A DNA stretch of 64,000 nucleotides from Flavobacteriales bacterium. Lineage in GTDB: Bacteria > Bacteroidota > Bacteroidia > Flavobacteriales_G > Salibacteraceae. Shown in pieces: positions 45,255 through 55,631 of this stretch (position 1 is its first letter; the number at the start of each line of letters is the position of its first letter). Below the pieces are notes generated by a model. It saw only the letters and a list, made by a program, of their open reading frames with translations, was not told the DNA's origin and did not search any database. The DNA is taken from contig JABJJW010000014.1 in the NCBI GenBank assembly GCA_018660685.1, positions 112,482 through 176,481 on the forward strand. Reading direction: 5' to 3'. Position numbers and translations under genes: made by a program.

Positions 45255-46577
45255 TTAAATATCATCGCCCTTGGCACGACCGAGATATGTCATGACGTTT
45301 CTAAAGCCGATGTAACTTTTGGCGGTATCTTGATACTCGTATGTTCTAGTACCAGTCTGAAGGTAATATCCAATGTCCTTCCAACTTCCACCTCGAATGA
45401 CCTTTCTTTTGAGCACAGGAGGATCATCCTCTTTCGCCTCATACGAATAGTCCATGTTTAAATCGTGAGCGAAGCTATAAGCCGACTCATCAAATGCGTT
45501 ACTCGTCCATTCCGAAACGTTTCCAGCCATGCAATAGAGACCGTAATCATTCGGTGAATATGAAGTTACTGGTACTGTATGGAATCCACCATCATCAATG
45601 TAGTTACCACGCATTGGCTTAAAGTTAGCCATGAAGCAACCTCGTGTATTCCTGATATAAGGCCCACCCCAAGGATATGGGGCTAAGTCCAATCCGCCTC
45701 TGGCGGCATACTCCCACTCTGATTCAGTTGGAAGTCGGAAATCTTGAACTCGTCCACCGCCAATTTCTTGTAGATAGCTATTCAATAATTCAGTTCTCCA
45801 AATACCAAAAGCTCGAGCTTGTTTCCATGTCACCCCAACGACTGGATAGTCATCAAATGCTGGGTGACTGAAATACATCTTCGTCATTGGTTCATTGAAT
45901 GAATATGTGAAGTCATGAACCCAACAAAGCGTATCAGGGTAAACGTTAATCACATCTCTTTTGATGAAGATGGATCTATCGGTCATTCCTCGTTGACGAA
46001 GTGGAGCGCCTGGGCCTCCCTTTCTCGCTGCATCTCTATAATCGATCCAGAAGTATTCGTAGTCGAGTTTTCGTCCGTCAATTTCTCGACGACCTCTAAA
46101 ACGTTCGAATTCTGGATAGTACATTACTTCTAGTGCCTCCCTTTGATCAAGGTCATCCCAACGAATTCTCTCCATCCAATTAATATGAGGTGGATCTAAG
46201 TCCTCTTCATAGTCATTGATGGTAATGAGGTATTCTTCATCGACTTCCTCACCCAGAATTCTTCGTGCGATCGAGTCGCGAACCCAGAATACAAACTGAC
46301 GATATTCATTATTGGTAATCTCCGTCTCATCCATATAGAATGCTTGAACAGAAACTGCCTTTGATCGAGTTGTGGTGGCATAAGGAACGTCTTGGTCACT
46401 AGGACCCATGTTGAACGCACCCATAGGCAGGTACAACATTCCATAAGGATCAGGCTGGTACCACGCTACTCGGTTTTGAACACCAACTAGCTGATCATTG
46501 CCGGAGCTTCCGCAACTGCTCAGGAAAATAGGTGAGCCAACGAGGGCTACCAGCAGATATTTGAGCGAGTTTTTCAT
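45255..46577 (-). CDS. gldK: GldK lipoprotein, outer ring of type IX secretion
   Basis: GldK is an outer-membrane lipoprotein that forms the ring with GldN. The 440-residue protein starts with a lipoprotein signal (MKNSLKYLLVALVGSPIF, lipobox LSSC). Its main part is a formylglycine-generating-enzyme (SUMF1) fold, with MGAFNMG, FYMDETEITNNEYRQFVFW, FRLPTESEWEYAARGG, GLYCMAGNVSEWT and RGGSWKD. As in other GldK proteins this fold is structural. ATG 46577 is chosen because a strong AAGGAG ribosome site lies seven bases upstream and the lipobox spacing fits; a longer in-frame start is rejected. Confidence 0.95.
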   Translation of the reverse strand: MKNSLKYLLVALVGSPIFLSSCGSSGNDQLVGVQNRVAWYQPDPYGMLYLPMGAFNMGPSDQDVPYATTTRSKAVSVQAFYMDETEITNNEYRQFVFWVRDSIARRILGEEVDEEYLITINDYEEDLDPPHINWMERIRWDDLDQREALEVMYYPEFERFRGRREIDGRKLDYEYFWIDYRDAARKGGPGAPLRQRGMTDRSIFIKRDVINVYPDTLCWVHDFTYSFNEPMTKMYFSHPAFDDYPVVGVTWKQARAFGIWRTELLNSYLQEIGGGRVQDFRLPTESEWEYAARGGLDLAPYPWGGPYIRNTRGCFMANFKPMRGNYIDDGGFHTVPVTSYSPNDYGLYCMAGNVSEWTSNAFDESAYSFAHDLNMDYSYEAKEDDPPVLKRKVIRGGSWKDIGYYLQTGTRTYEYQDTAKSYIGFRNVMTYLGRAKGDDI

Positions 46578-46645
46578 GATTTCTCCTTTTTTAATTCTTA
46601 TCTCGTTTGGATTCTTGATTTTCAAACAGTTGCAAAACTAGGTGA

Positions 46646-47650
46646 TTACAAGAACCGAACTGATCTGTGTTTTTGAACGGGCGCTTTCTTCTTGAGTTTC
46701 AAGCAGTACTGCACAAAGATCTCATGAGATCCATTGCTACCCGCAGTAAGTTGATTGGTAGTAACGTCATAGGCATAGCCAAATTTGAAACCACCAGGGA
46801 CAATCGGGGGTGAGTAATTAACACCAGCCATGGCTACCACGGCATCGATGTATCTGTAAGTTAACCCTCCCCACACAAAATTATTGTACTCTAACAAGCA
46901 ATTCACATCAATCTGTGCTGTAACCAAATCAGACTTCAAGAAAATTGAAGGCTTGATCACATACATAGGATTGGATAAATAGAAGTCATACCCTCCTGTC
47001 ACGAAAAGGTGCGATTGCATATCGAATGAAGTGTTCCAGTTCGGTTCGCCCGCCGCGATTGACGGACCATCAGCCGTGAACTTGGCCCCATTGATGTGGG
47101 TCATGGACGCACCAAAGTAAAGTTTCTCTGTCTGGTAGAAGATGCCAGCATCCATGTCAAATTTTGTAGCTTGAAATCCTTGATCAGGAATTGTTGGGTC
47201 TGTCCAATGTGGATCGCTCGGCCTCCAGTTGTTACCGACGCCAAACTGCAACATCCCTGCGGAAAGTCCGACGCCAAGATATCCTGGATCACTTCCGATT
47301 ATATTCAGAGGAATGTGAGCACTATACATGCCTTTAACTCCTGTAAAGTGCATTTGCCCGAGTCCATCTCCAAGCACAGTCACACCACCTCCACTTCGCA
47401 GGTCAATACCTGGTATCAAGAAAGTTCCGTGTGCTCCGAATAAATATGTTTCAGGTCGCCCTTCAAAGCCAACCCATTGTTGTCTACCTATCGTATAGGC
47501 GCATATCCCGTCATTCATTCCAGCAAAGGCCGGATTAACATACAATTTGTTATGCATGTTCATGCTAAACTGTGGATCCTGCTGAGCGAAGGAAGCCGTG
47601 GAAGCAACGATTGCAACCAGCGCGAAACTTATTCTTAGATTTTTGAGCAT
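46646..47650 (-). CDS. PorP/SprF-type outer-membrane protein
   Basis: The 334-residue protein has a signal peptide (about residues 1-22, cleaved after SFA) and the PorP/SprF family start QQDPQFSMNMHNKLYVNPAFAGMND. A beta-barrel with many aromatic strand ends follows. Members sit in the outer membrane and help export or anchor specific type IX cargo. It heads the gldKLMN cluster, as porP does in Porphyromonas, and lies 68 bases before gldK. A weak -7-like box (TAATTTAG) lies upstream. Confidence 0.92.
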   Translation of the reverse strand: MLKNLRISFALVAIVASTASFAQQDPQFSMNMHNKLYVNPAFAGMNDGICAYTIGRQQWVGFEGRPETYLFGAHGTFLIPGIDLRSGGGVTVLGDGLGQMHFTGVKGMYSAHIPLNIIGSDPGYLGVGLSAGMLQFGVGNNWRPSDPHWTDPTIPDQGFQATKFDMDAGIFYQTEKLYFGASMTHINGAKFTADGPSIAAGEPNWNTSFDMQSHLFVTGGYDFYLSNPMYVIKPSIFLKSDLVTAQIDVNCLLEYNNFVWGGLTYRYIDAVVAMAGVNYSPPIVPGGFKFGYAYDVTTNQLTAGSNGSHEIFVQYCLKLKKKAPVQKHRSVRFL

Positions 47651-47783
47651 AATGATAGTAGGCCCTTTTTAGGGGAGGGCTAAATTACTGAAAATTCAAA
47701 TCGAATCAACCAAATTCCACGAAGCGCCAACTTTTTCAACACTAACCGGTTGATCTTCCCGATGAATGAGGATTTCTGGGGGA

Positions 47784-48908
47784 CTAGAGCATCTTCTTAT
47801 ATGTCTTCCACCAACGTTCTGGAAGATCATCAGCCGCTGCGACTTCGTAATCGGAATAGTCACATGGAATTATGTGATGCTTCTTATACCTATTTACATA
47901 CTGAGGTGGAACAGGGACTTCCATCCACCACCTATCCGTATTCAAACTTTTATAAAAAATAAGTTCGTGCTCTTCACCCTTGAGTGCTACTCTGTATTTC
48001 AAAAAGTCAGATTTATTTGAACCTGGCATCTCTGGACGCCGCGATACCCAACCGTCAATAAAACACCAAAGCAATTGAGCCATCAGCATTTGATCCTCGT
48101 GATCACCTGATCCATTCCATTCTGTTAGATAGAAACATTTGCACTTTTCACTCAACCCAGCGTATCGCGAAATTTGGCAGATCTCCTCAGAGTACAAACC
48201 ATTCGGTTGTGGCGAGAGCACGGATTTAAAATCAGAAGATTTTATTGATTCAAGTGAAAGAGTTACGATTTCAGAACCACGAATAGCCGGTTCCGTTCTT
48301 TCAACGGCATTTCGAATATTTCCCAATCGTTCAGCATCAAAAAACAATTCCTCTGCTAATCTGATTTCTTCCTGTGAGACATAGTAAGATTGATAAGCGA
48401 GGTTACTATAGTTGAAAAGGAAATTTGGCTGTTCTTTAATTATTCTACCAATATATCCTCTGGCTCCTTCAAGGTTGAGCGTGGTGTCAAGTGCTGTGAT
48501 ATTGACAATGGAATCCTCATTGGCAAATGCCTTATACCCACTATAGACCAAATCTTTGGTACCTCCGATTACGATTGGAAGGCACTTGTTATTAATAAGG
48601 TGTCCAAAAATATCAATGAGGGCAGCTTCAGTGTCCTCCAATGATTGACCACAAATGAACTCACCCATCATCAATATTCGTGGAGAGCCTTCTTGAAGGT
48701 GAAGTCCACCTAGCTTTTCAACGACTTCTGTGACCTTCATTTGAGTCGGAGAAAATCCATTGTACCGATATTCCGGAACGAAGAGGATGGCTAGATCAAA
48801 TTCACTCGCATCAGATGAATTACTTAAAGTTTGAAAATGTTCAGATAAAGTTCGCTCAGCAAATTCTGCTGAAATCTCAAGAGGCTTAAAGTAGGAGGTT
48901 AAGTCCAT
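47784..48908 (-). CDS. Arginase/formimidoylglutamase-fold protein lacking metal ligands
   Basis: The 374-residue protein follows the ureohydrolase fold and is usually labelled formimidoylglutamase. The motif that should read GGxHD is GGTKDL (residues 115-120), the DAHxD motif is replaced by ALDTTLNL (139-146), and the later SxDxDxxDP motif by SLESIKSSDF (near 218). Thus the His and Asp that bind the two Mn ions are missing, and hydrolase activity is not expected. It directly follows topA with no gap and precedes the type IX cluster. Such neighbours recur in Bacteroidota, which suggests a retained structural or regulatory role; that is inference. Confidence 0.8.
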   Translation of the reverse strand: MDLTSYFKPLEISAEFAERTLSEHFQTLSNSSDASEFDLAILFVPEYRYNGFSPTQMKVTEVVEKLGGLHLQEGSPRILMMGEFICGQSLEDTEAALIDIFGHLINNKCLPIVIGGTKDLVYSGYKAFANEDSIVNITALDTTLNLEGARGYIGRIIKEQPNFLFNYSNLAYQSYYVSQEEIRLAEELFFDAERLGNIRNAVERTEPAIRGSEIVTLSLESIKSSDFKSVLSPQPNGLYSEEICQISRYAGLSEKCKCFYLTEWNGSGDHEDQMLMAQLLWCFIDGWVSRRPEMPGSNKSDFLKYRVALKGEEHELIFYKSLNTDRWWMEVPVPPQYVNRYKKHHIIPCDYSDYEVAAADDLPERWWKTYKKML

Positions 48909-51212
48909 TTACTTTTTGGCTCTTCTTTTTTTACCCTTATTGGTAGGTTCTGAGTTTGCCACGATTTCTTGGCATCTTTCAAGGGTCAACGATTCTGGTT
49001 CTTCGCCTTTCGGAATCTTATAGTTATCTGATCCGACTGACATGTATGGGCCAAACCTACCCTTTAAAACCTTGATCACTGGATCAGTGTCAAATTCGTG
49101 AATGATTGCCTTCTTCGCTTCCTCCTGTTTCTCGCGAATAATCTTCTCCGCTTCAGCAAGGGTGATACTCAATGGATCTAACTCACCCAGATTATAAAAT
49201 GCGCCGTCGAACCTAACAAACGGTCCAAACCGACCTTCAGAAGCTACAACTTCCTTTCCTTCTAATTCACCCAGCGTTCTTGGAAGTTTGAACAATTCCA
49301 TGGCATCATCAAATTCGATGCTTTGAATAGACTGCGTCGGTCTCAGTTTCGCAAATTTCGGTTTCTCTTCATCACTTACGTCCCCAATTTGGATCATGGG
49401 TCCATACCTCCCAATTCTCGCTAAAACCGGCTTGCCGCTTACTGGATCTTTCCCTAAAATTCGCTCTCCTGTTGCCCGCTCAGAATTCTCTAAAGTATCT
49501 TCTACTGAAGAGTGGAAGGGCTTGTAGAACTTATCGAGCATGGCAGCCCAATTTGTTTCTCCTCTAGAAATATTATCAAATTCCTCTTCAACATTAGCGG
49601 TGAAGTGATAATCCATGATGTTCTCAAAGTGTTTCGAGAGAAAATCACTAACCACCACACCAATATCAGATGGAAAAAACTTATTTCGTTCAGCTCCGGT
49701 GACTTCAGAATCAACTACCGCGTTGATCGAATCATTTTCGAGCTTGAGTCTTTTAAATTCCCGAGTGCGGCCTTCTCGTTCCGTCTTTTCAACGTAGCCT
49801 CTTTTTTGAATCGTAGAAATTGTTGGTGCGTAGGTAGATGGCCGTCCGATGCCGAGTTCTTCAAGCTTCTTTACCAATGCCGCTTCCGAATATCTGGGTG
49901 GATGATGGGTGAATTTTTCTGTTGCTTCAGCAGAAAGTAATTTAAGCGAGTCATTCTCATTTACATCCGGCAAGGAAGAACTCAACTCTTCAGTACTCTC
50001 GTCATCTGTTCCTTCCATATACACCGTGAGGAAACCATCGAATGTTATGATCTCACCCTTGACCTCGAATTTCTCTTCTAAGCCTGATGCGCCAATCTTT
50101 ATTGACGTACGCATCAATTTAGCATCTGTCATTTGGGAAGCGATGGCCCGCTTCCAAATCAAACTATAAAGCTTCTGCTCTCTCTCGTCGCTTGACGCAT
50201 TGCGCTCATTAAAATACGTCGGTCGGATTGCCTCATGTGCTTCTTGTGCGTTGGCCGTTTTAGTCGAATATTTTCTCGGGTTTACATACTCATCTCCGTA
50301 CTCGCTAAGAATTTCTTTTTGTGCTCCATCAATGGCAGTCTTGCTCAAATTGACAGAGTCAGTTCGCATGTAAGTAATCTTTCCTGCTTCGTACAGGCCC
50401 TGCGCTAAACGCATCGTTTGCGCAACTGAGAATCCTAATTTTCTAGCGGCCTCTTGTTGTAGAGTGGAAGTTGTGAAGGGAGCAGATGGGCTCTTCTTTC
50501 CTGGGCGCTTATCAATGGACGTAACTGAAAAGTCAGACCCAATACAACTCTGAAGAAAGGCGTTCGCCTGTTCTTCACTTTCAATTCTCTTTGATAAATC
50601 AGCGGTGAAGGACTTGTCTTTCGCTTCGAAAACTGCCTTGACTTTAAAGTAAGGCGTAGATTCAAACGCGTTGATTTCCTTTTCTCTTTCAACAATCAAT
50701 CGCACAGTAACGCTTTGAACGCGTCCAGCTGATAGAGATGGTTTTACTTTTTTCCAAAGAACTGGGCTCAGTTCAAATCCGACTATTCTGTCAAGCACCC
50801 TTCTTGCCTGTTGAGCGTCAACCAGATTCTGATCAATTTTTCGAGGATTCTGAACTGCGCTCTGAATTGCAGGTTTCGTGATTTCGTGAAATACAATTCG
50901 CTTTGTATTCTCGTCCGTTAACCCAAGTGTCTCAAATAAATGCCAAGAAATGGCTTCTCCTTCCCGGTCCTCATCCGTGGCGAGCCAGACTGTTTCAGCA
51001 TCCTTGCTGAGTTTTCTGAGCTCTGCAATCACCTTCTTCTTGTCAGGCATTACAGCATATTCGGGCTTAAAATTATTTTCTAGGTCGATGGACAATCCCT
51101 TAGTAGGCAAGTCTCGCACGTGACCGTAGCTTGACTTCACTACGAAATCTTTCCCTAGATATCCTTCAATTGTCTTCGCCTTAGCAGGAGACTCAACTAT
51201 TACCAAATTCAT
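48909..51212 (-). CDS. topA: DNA topoisomerase I (type IA)
   Basis: TopA relaxes negative supercoils. The 767-residue enzyme has the Toprim start NLVIVESPAKAKTIEGYLG and TDEDREGEAISWHLF. The strand-passage domain includes PSLSAGRVQSVTVRLIVERE. The active-site Tyr is in GKITYMRTDSVNLS near residue 285. The C-terminus lacks Cys4 zinc fingers and instead has GRYGPM, GRFGPF and GRFGPYM repeats of the Toprim C-terminal repeat type, then a basic tail (KGKKRRAKK). It is divergent from miaB. A near-match promoter box (TTTATTTGC) lies upstream. Confidence 0.97.
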   Translation of the reverse strand: MNLVIVESPAKAKTIEGYLGKDFVVKSSYGHVRDLPTKGLSIDLENNFKPEYAVMPDKKKVIAELRKLSKDAETVWLATDEDREGEAISWHLFETLGLTDENTKRIVFHEITKPAIQSAVQNPRKIDQNLVDAQQARRVLDRIVGFELSPVLWKKVKPSLSAGRVQSVTVRLIVEREKEINAFESTPYFKVKAVFEAKDKSFTADLSKRIESEEQANAFLQSCIGSDFSVTSIDKRPGKKSPSAPFTTSTLQQEAARKLGFSVAQTMRLAQGLYEAGKITYMRTDSVNLSKTAIDGAQKEILSEYGDEYVNPRKYSTKTANAQEAHEAIRPTYFNERNASSDEREQKLYSLIWKRAIASQMTDAKLMRTSIKIGASGLEEKFEVKGEIITFDGFLTVYMEGTDDESTEELSSSLPDVNENDSLKLLSAEATEKFTHHPPRYSEAALVKKLEELGIGRPSTYAPTISTIQKRGYVEKTEREGRTREFKRLKLENDSINAVVDSEVTGAERNKFFPSDIGVVVSDFLSKHFENIMDYHFTANVEEEFDNISRGETNWAAMLDKFYKPFHSSVEDTLENSERATGERILGKDPVSGKPVLARIGRYGPMIQIGDVSDEEKPKFAKLRPTQSIQSIEFDDAMELFKLPRTLGELEGKEVVASEGRFGPFVRFDGAFYNLGELDPLSITLAEAEKIIREKQEEAKKAIIHEFDTDPVIKVLKGRFGPYMSVGSDNYKIPKGEEPESLTLERCQEIVANSEPTNKGKKRRAKK

Positions 51213-51341
51213 TCGCCGATCGGGTTTTCCAATTGTGCAAATAAAACGGAAATTAAAATGGAAAGGTTATGATCTCTGTTTAGATATCTACAATAACATC
51301 CCTTTAACGGACCTGACATTTTAGCAGTGCAACCTATTCGA

Positions 51342-51349
51342 TACTTTTG
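51342..51349 (+). promoter_or_regulatory. Candidate -7 promoter box for the miaB operon (TACTTTTG)
   Basis: An exact TAnnTTTG match followed by C. It ends 22 bases before the ATG at 51371 and includes the alternative TTG at 51347, which therefore cannot be the start. Confidence 0.5.
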
Positions 51350-51370
51350 CAATCTTCCAAAATTTGGACA

Positions 51371-52801
51371 ATGGAAACAGAGCTAGTAGGAGAAGAGAGA
51401 CAAGGAGAGGCAGTAATGCTGGAGCAGAACACAGAGCTATTGACGGGCAAGAAGCTCTATTTAGAGAGTTATGGCTGTCAGATGAATTTTTCTGATAGCG
51501 AGATTGTCGCTTCAATATTGACTCAGGCTGGATTCGAAACCACCAATAATCAGGAAGAAGCCGATGTGGTCCTCATCAACACTTGCGCAATTCGCGACAA
51601 TGCAGAACAGCGAATCAGGAATCGACTGAAGCAATTCAATAAAGAAAAGGCTGCCAATTCTGATAAGGTCATCGGAATTCTAGGATGTATGGCAGAGCGC
51701 TTAAAGTCTCAACTTCTTGAAGAAGAAAAATTAGTTGACCTCGTTGCTGGCCCAGACTCTTATCGGGACCTTCCAAATTTGATATCAGAAGTGGGAACCG
51801 GACAAAAGGCTGTGAACGTATTGCTTTCTAGGGAAGAGACTTACGCCGACATAAAACCGGTAAGGCTGGATCACAACGGAGTGAGCGCCTTCATCTCCAT
51901 AATGCGTGGCTGTGATAACATGTGCTCCTTTTGCGTAGTTCCTTTCACCCGAGGCCGGGAACGCAGCAGAGATCCCGAGTCAATCGTAGGAGAAGCAAAT
52001 GACCTCTTCGAAAGAGGTTATAGAGAAGTGACATTACTGGGCCAAAATGTAGATAGCTACAAATGGAACATGAACAAGAAAGAGGAAGTTCTCGATCCGT
52101 CAATTGAAACGGTGAATTTTGCCCAACTCATGGAAAAGGTCGCACTTGTCAACCCCGACTTAAGAATTAGATTTTCCACTTCCCATCCTAAAGACATGAC
52201 GGACGATGTACTTCATACCATGGCGAAGTATGAAAACATTTGCGAATACATTCACCTTCCTGTTCAGTCTGGAAATAGCGATGTTTTGGAAAGAATGAAT
52301 CGCGGATATTCACGGGAATGGTACCTAGAGAGGATAAAGTCCATTCGATCAATCATGCCGGAATGCGGCATTTCTACAGATGTAATCTCTGGATTTTGTG
52401 GAGAAACGGAACAGGAGCATCAAGACACTATTTCGTTGATGAAAGAAGTTCGCTATGATTTTGCCTACATGTTCTTCTACAGCGAGCGACCCAAAACACT
52501 TGCGGCCAGGAAATTTGAAGACAATGTTCCACTTGAGGAAAAGAAAAGACGTTTGAGTGAAATTATCGATGTCCAACAGGAACATTCGCATGAAAGCAAC
52601 AAACGCGCTGTTGGCAAGACATATAAAGTTCTAATTGAAGGTGACTCTAAACGCTCTTCAGATTTTCAAAGTGGAAGAAACGATCAAAATGTCATGTGCG
52701 TGTTTCCAAAATCATCCAAGCAAGCTGGGAATTACATTGAAATTAAAATTACCGATTGCACCTCTGCAACGCTAATTGGGGAATTGGTATCGGAATCATG
52801 A
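51371..52801 (+). CDS. miaB: tRNA-2-methylthio-N6-dimethylallyladenosine synthase MiaB
   Basis: MiaB adds the methylthio group to i6A37 of tRNAs reading U-starting codons. The 476-residue radical SAM enzyme has the three N-terminal cluster Cys ([33 protein letters not shown]), the radical SAM motif [17 protein letters not shown] near residue 175, STSHPKDM, and a C-terminal TRAM domain. ATG 51371 follows the promoter box. Its stop overlaps the sigma-54 activator start (ATGA). Confidence 0.97.
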   Translation: METELVGEERQGEAVMLEQNTELLTGKKLYLESYGCQMNFSDSEIVASILTQAGFETTNNQEEADVVLINTCAIRDNAEQRIRNRLKQFNKEKAANSDKVIGILGCMAERLKSQLLEEEKLVDLVAGPDSYRDLPNLISEVGTGQKAVNVLLSREETYADIKPVRLDHNGVSAFISIMRGCDNMCSFCVVPFTRGRERSRDPESIVGEANDLFERGYREVTLLGQNVDSYKWNMNKKEEVLDPSIETVNFAQLMEKVALVNPDLRIRFSTSHPKDMTDDVLHTMAKYENICEYIHLPVQSGNSDVLERMNRGYSREWYLERIKSIRSIMPECGISTDVISGFCGETEQEHQDTISLMKEVRYDFAYMFFYSERPKTLAARKFEDNVPLEEKKRRLSEIIDVQQEHSHESNKRAVGKTYKVLIEGDSKRSSDFQSGRNDQNVMCVFPKSSKQAGNYIEIKITDCTSATLIGELVSES

Positions 52802-54015
52802 ACGTACAACAAGCAAAACAGCGATTCGGAATAATTGGGGTTAGTGCCACACTTGACCGGGCAATTGAAACCGCCTTGCGAGTTTCACCAACCGACTTGA
52901 GCGTGCTGATTACGGGTGAAAGTGGTACCGGTAAAGAAGCAATGCCTCAAATCATTCATCATAATAGCACTCGAAAGCACAGTGGTTATATCGCTGTGAA
53001 CTGTGGTGCCATTCCAGAGGGAACTATCGACTCCGAATTATTCGGTCATGAAAAAGGGTCGTTTACAGGTGCGCATGATACTCGGAAAGGGTATTTCGAG
53101 GTTGCTGATGGCGGTACAATCTTCCTTGATGAAGTAGCCGAACTTCCTGTCTCGACTCAGGTACGTTTGCTACGGGTATTGGAAACCGGGGAATTTTTAA
53201 AGGTCGGTTCGAGCAAGAGTCAAAAAACCGACGTCAGAATTGTGGCTGCGACTAACGTTGACATTCCTGAAGCAATCCGTAGGGGAAAATTTAGGGAAGA
53301 TCTTTATTACCGGTTGAACACGGTTCCAATTCATATTCCACCACTCCGAGAACGGAAAGAAGATATCCACCTCCTATTTCGAAAGTTTGCTTCTGACTTC
53401 GGTGAGAAATACAGAATGCCAGGCGTTCGCTTAATTGAGGATTCTGTCAAAATTCTCTCGAACTATCGATGGCCTGGAAATATTCGTCAACTTAAAAACG
53501 TGACGGAGCAAATTTCTGTCATTGAAAGTGAACGTGAAATCTCCGCCGAAACACTCTTGCGCTATTTGCCACATGCAAGAGACACTCAACTTCCCATGGT
53601 TTTGGAAAAAGAGGGATCCGCTGACATGTCCGAGCGTGAAATTCTATACAAGGTTCTTTTCGACCTTAAGAATGAAATGACAGACTTGAAGAAAATCGTC
53701 ATGGAAATCATTCGAGGAGATGGCGATGCCAACATTGACGTCAACGCAATTAAAAGACTGTATCCAGCAATCGAGGGAAGCGCAGCTGAAACTCCACCTG
53801 TAGAATTCACCGTTGAACCCGTTGTTGATGAATCAAATGAACAATTTGATGAGTCTATCGTCGTTGAAGAATCACTATCAATTGAAGAGAAGGAAAAAGA
53901 ATTGATTATCAAGGCCCTTGACAAACACAAGGGTCGACGGAAAAATGCTGCACAGGAACTCGGAATATCAGAACGGACGTTATACCGAAAAATTAAGGAA
54001 TATGAACTTCCTTAA
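52798..54015 (+). CDS. Sigma-54-dependent transcriptional activator without receiver domain
   Basis: The 405-residue protein begins almost at once with the AAA+ sigma-54 interaction domain. It has the Walker [33 protein letters not shown] (the GAFTGA loop with Ser in place of Ala), the Walker [38 protein letters not shown], and [12 protein letters not shown]. An acidic linker leads to a Fis-type helix-turn-helix ([26 protein letters not shown]). No receiver, PAS or GAF domain precedes the AAA+ domain, so its control must come from elsewhere. It overlaps miaB and lptE, a layout frequent in Flavobacteriales. The first part, up to residue 45, is close to the minimum. Confidence 0.93.
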   Translation: MNVQQAKQRFGIIGVSATLDRAIETALRVSPTDLSVLITGESGTGKEAMPQIIHHNSTRKHSGYIAVNCGAIPEGTIDSELFGHEKGSFTGAHDTRKGYFEVADGGTIFLDEVAELPVSTQVRLLRVLETGEFLKVGSSKSQKTDVRIVAATNVDIPEAIRRGKFREDLYYRLNTVPIHIPPLRERKEDIHLLFRKFASDFGEKYRMPGVRLIEDSVKILSNYRWPGNIRQLKNVTEQISVIESEREISAETLLRYLPHARDTQLPMVLEKEGSADMSEREILYKVLFDLKNEMTDLKKIVMEIIRGDGDANIDVNAIKRLYPAIEGSAAETPPVEFTVEPVVDESNEQFDESIVVEESLSIEEKEKELIIKALDKHKGRRKNAAQELGISERTLYRKIKEYELP

Positions 54016-54505
54016 AGTGCCTCTCATTTTGATTTTGCTTTCTCTCGCTGGATGTAAAATTTATTCCTTCACCGGGGCGAGTGTTTCTCCAGATGTCAAT
54101 ACACTTTCGGTAGCAACATTTCCGAGTTATCAAGCCACCCTCGCTCCTCCGTCTTTGAGTCAGTCATTCACCGAATCGTTAAAGGACATCTTCCTTCGTC
54201 AAACGAATTTGGCATTGATCAAAAACAACGGTGACCTCATCATCGAAGGAGAAATTACGAGCTATCGTCAGACTGATGAAGCGGTCACTGGAAATGACGT
54301 TTCCTCCTTGAGTAGATTAACCATTACTGTCAAAGTCAGCTATACGGACACTAAGAATGAAGATAATAGCTATCAGCAGTCATTTTCTAACTTCGCTCAA
54401 TTCGATGGAACGCAAAACCTCAGTGAGGTCGAAGCGGGCCTAATCGAAGAAATCAACGAAAAATTAGCCCAAGACATATTTAACAGATCACTCGGGAATT
54501 GGTAG
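54002..54505 (+). CDS. lptE: LPS assembly lipoprotein LptE family
   Basis: The 167-residue lipoprotein (lipobox LAGC) has the LptE-like Bacteroidota pattern: CKIYSFTGASVSPDVNTLSV, PPSLSQSFTESLKDIFLRQT, LALIKNNGDLIIEGEITSYR, and a C-terminal LIEEINEKLAQDIFNR. LptE plugs the LptD barrel for LPS insertion in the outer membrane. ATG 54002 lies 14 bases inside the activator gene; longer in-frame starts lack a signal peptide at the N-terminus. Confidence 0.88.
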   Translation: MNFLKVPLILILLSLAGCKIYSFTGASVSPDVNTLSVATFPSYQATLAPPSLSQSFTESLKDIFLRQTNLALIKNNGDLIIEGEITSYRQTDEAVTGNDVSSLSRLTITVKVSYTDTKNEDNSYQQSFSNFAQFDGTQNLSEVEAGLIEEINEKLAQDIFNRSLGNW

Positions 54506-55284
54506 TCAATGAGCATTTTCTTCGCCTGAAATCCGGTCAAAAACTGGATCAAGATGCTATGCAATCCTTAGAGAATTTCGTTGAAGCACATCCTTACTCT
54601 GCAACGTTGGCTGCGATGCATGGTAAAGCTCAAAAAACTGGCGGTTCAGCCAATACTGATTCCGCTGTTCGGATGGCCGCTTTGCTCTCAGGGGATCGGG
54701 CACAACTTCATCAGTTCATATTTAGCGAGATGCCCATTGTTGAAGAGAACGTGGTAGAAACTCCAGAAGAAACAAAATCTCCCAAGGATCCTTTGGAAGA
54801 GCAAATCATTTCAGCGGCAATTGGATCCGGTGTTGTATTAGATCTTCTTGGCACTGATGAAGAAAGTTCCGATTCGGCAGAAGTTAGTGGGGTGAAAGAG
54901 CCACAAACTAAATCAGACATTGTAGATGATAAACCAGTTTCTGGGCCAAGAAGCTTCAGTGATTGGATGTTGGCTCTGGCCAATGGTGAGGAAGAAGTAA
55001 AGAAAGTGGATTCGAAAGAACTTATTGCACGTTTCATTGACAATGAAGAAGAGGTTGTTCCGAAACGCGCCGAATTCTTCTCCCCTACCAAGGTCGCTAA
55101 GAAGAGCACAGAGGACAATGAGGAGATTGTCTCAGAAACTCTAGCCCAGGTGTACGCTGCTCAAGGGGATTTAAATAAGGCCATTTCAACTTATAACAAG
55201 CTTAGCTTGCTCGATCCTGAAAAAAGCAGTTATTTTGCCGGCCTTATTCAAAAATTGAAAGAGGAGAAAAAACTTAAGTCATGA
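54499..55284 (+). CDS. Acidic protein with C-terminal TPR-like helices
   Basis: The 261-residue protein has no signal peptide. The first 80 residues are helical, residues about 85-215 are acidic and low in complexity, and the last 50 contain a TPR-like pair (ETLAQVYAAQGDLNKAISTYNKLSLLDPEKS). It is present between lptE and secG and overlaps both, so it is co-translated with envelope biogenesis genes. The start is probably TTG at 54499; ATG at 54559 is an alternative. Function is unknown. Confidence 0.78.
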   Translation: MVVNEHFLRLKSGQKLDQDAMQSLENFVEAHPYSATLAAMHGKAQKTGGSANTDSAVRMAALLSGDRAQLHQFIFSEMPIVEENVVETPEETKSPKDPLEEQIISAAIGSGVVLDLLGTDEESSDSAEVSGVKEPQTKSDIVDDKPVSGPRSFSDWMLALANGEEEVKKVDSKELIARFIDNEEEVVPKRAEFFSPTKVAKKSTEDNEEIVSETLAQVYAAQGDLNKAISTYNKLSLLDPEKSSYFAGLIQKLKEEKKLKS

Positions 55285-55607
55285 TTATTATTTCAATTTT
55301 GATTTTCCTAGTGAGCCTCATGCTAATGGGGATTGTTCTTGTGCAGAACTCCAAGGGTGGAGGTTTAGCATCAGGGTTCTCATCGTCAAATCAAATAGTC
55401 GGAGTTCAGCGAACCACAGACTTCCTCGAAAAAGGAACTTGGATTTTAGCGATATCTCTGTTGGTATTGTGCTTGATATCAACTGCCATGATTGGAACAT
55501 CATCGGTTGAACAAGCGGGAAGTGAATTAGAAGGCATCATCGATCAAGAAGTCGTTGCGCCAATCCAAGGATTGGATGATAATGCTGTTCCGCTTCCGGG
55601 CCAATAA
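55281..55607 (+). CDS. secG: Preprotein translocase subunit SecG
   Basis: SecG is the small SecYEG subunit. The 108-residue protein has two transmembrane helices (about residues 1-20 and 52-72) around the family loop VLVQNSKGGGLASGFSSSNQ, VGVQRTTDFLEKGTW. The acidic tail is longer than in E. coli. It overlaps the upstream gene by four bases. Confidence 0.94.
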   Translation: MIIISILIFLVSLMLMGIVLVQNSKGGGLASGFSSSNQIVGVQRTTDFLEKGTWILAISLLVLCLISTAMIGTSSVEQAGSELEGIIDQEVVAPIQGLDDNAVPLPGQ

Positions 55608-55631
55608 GTACCTAATTACATCATTAAATGT

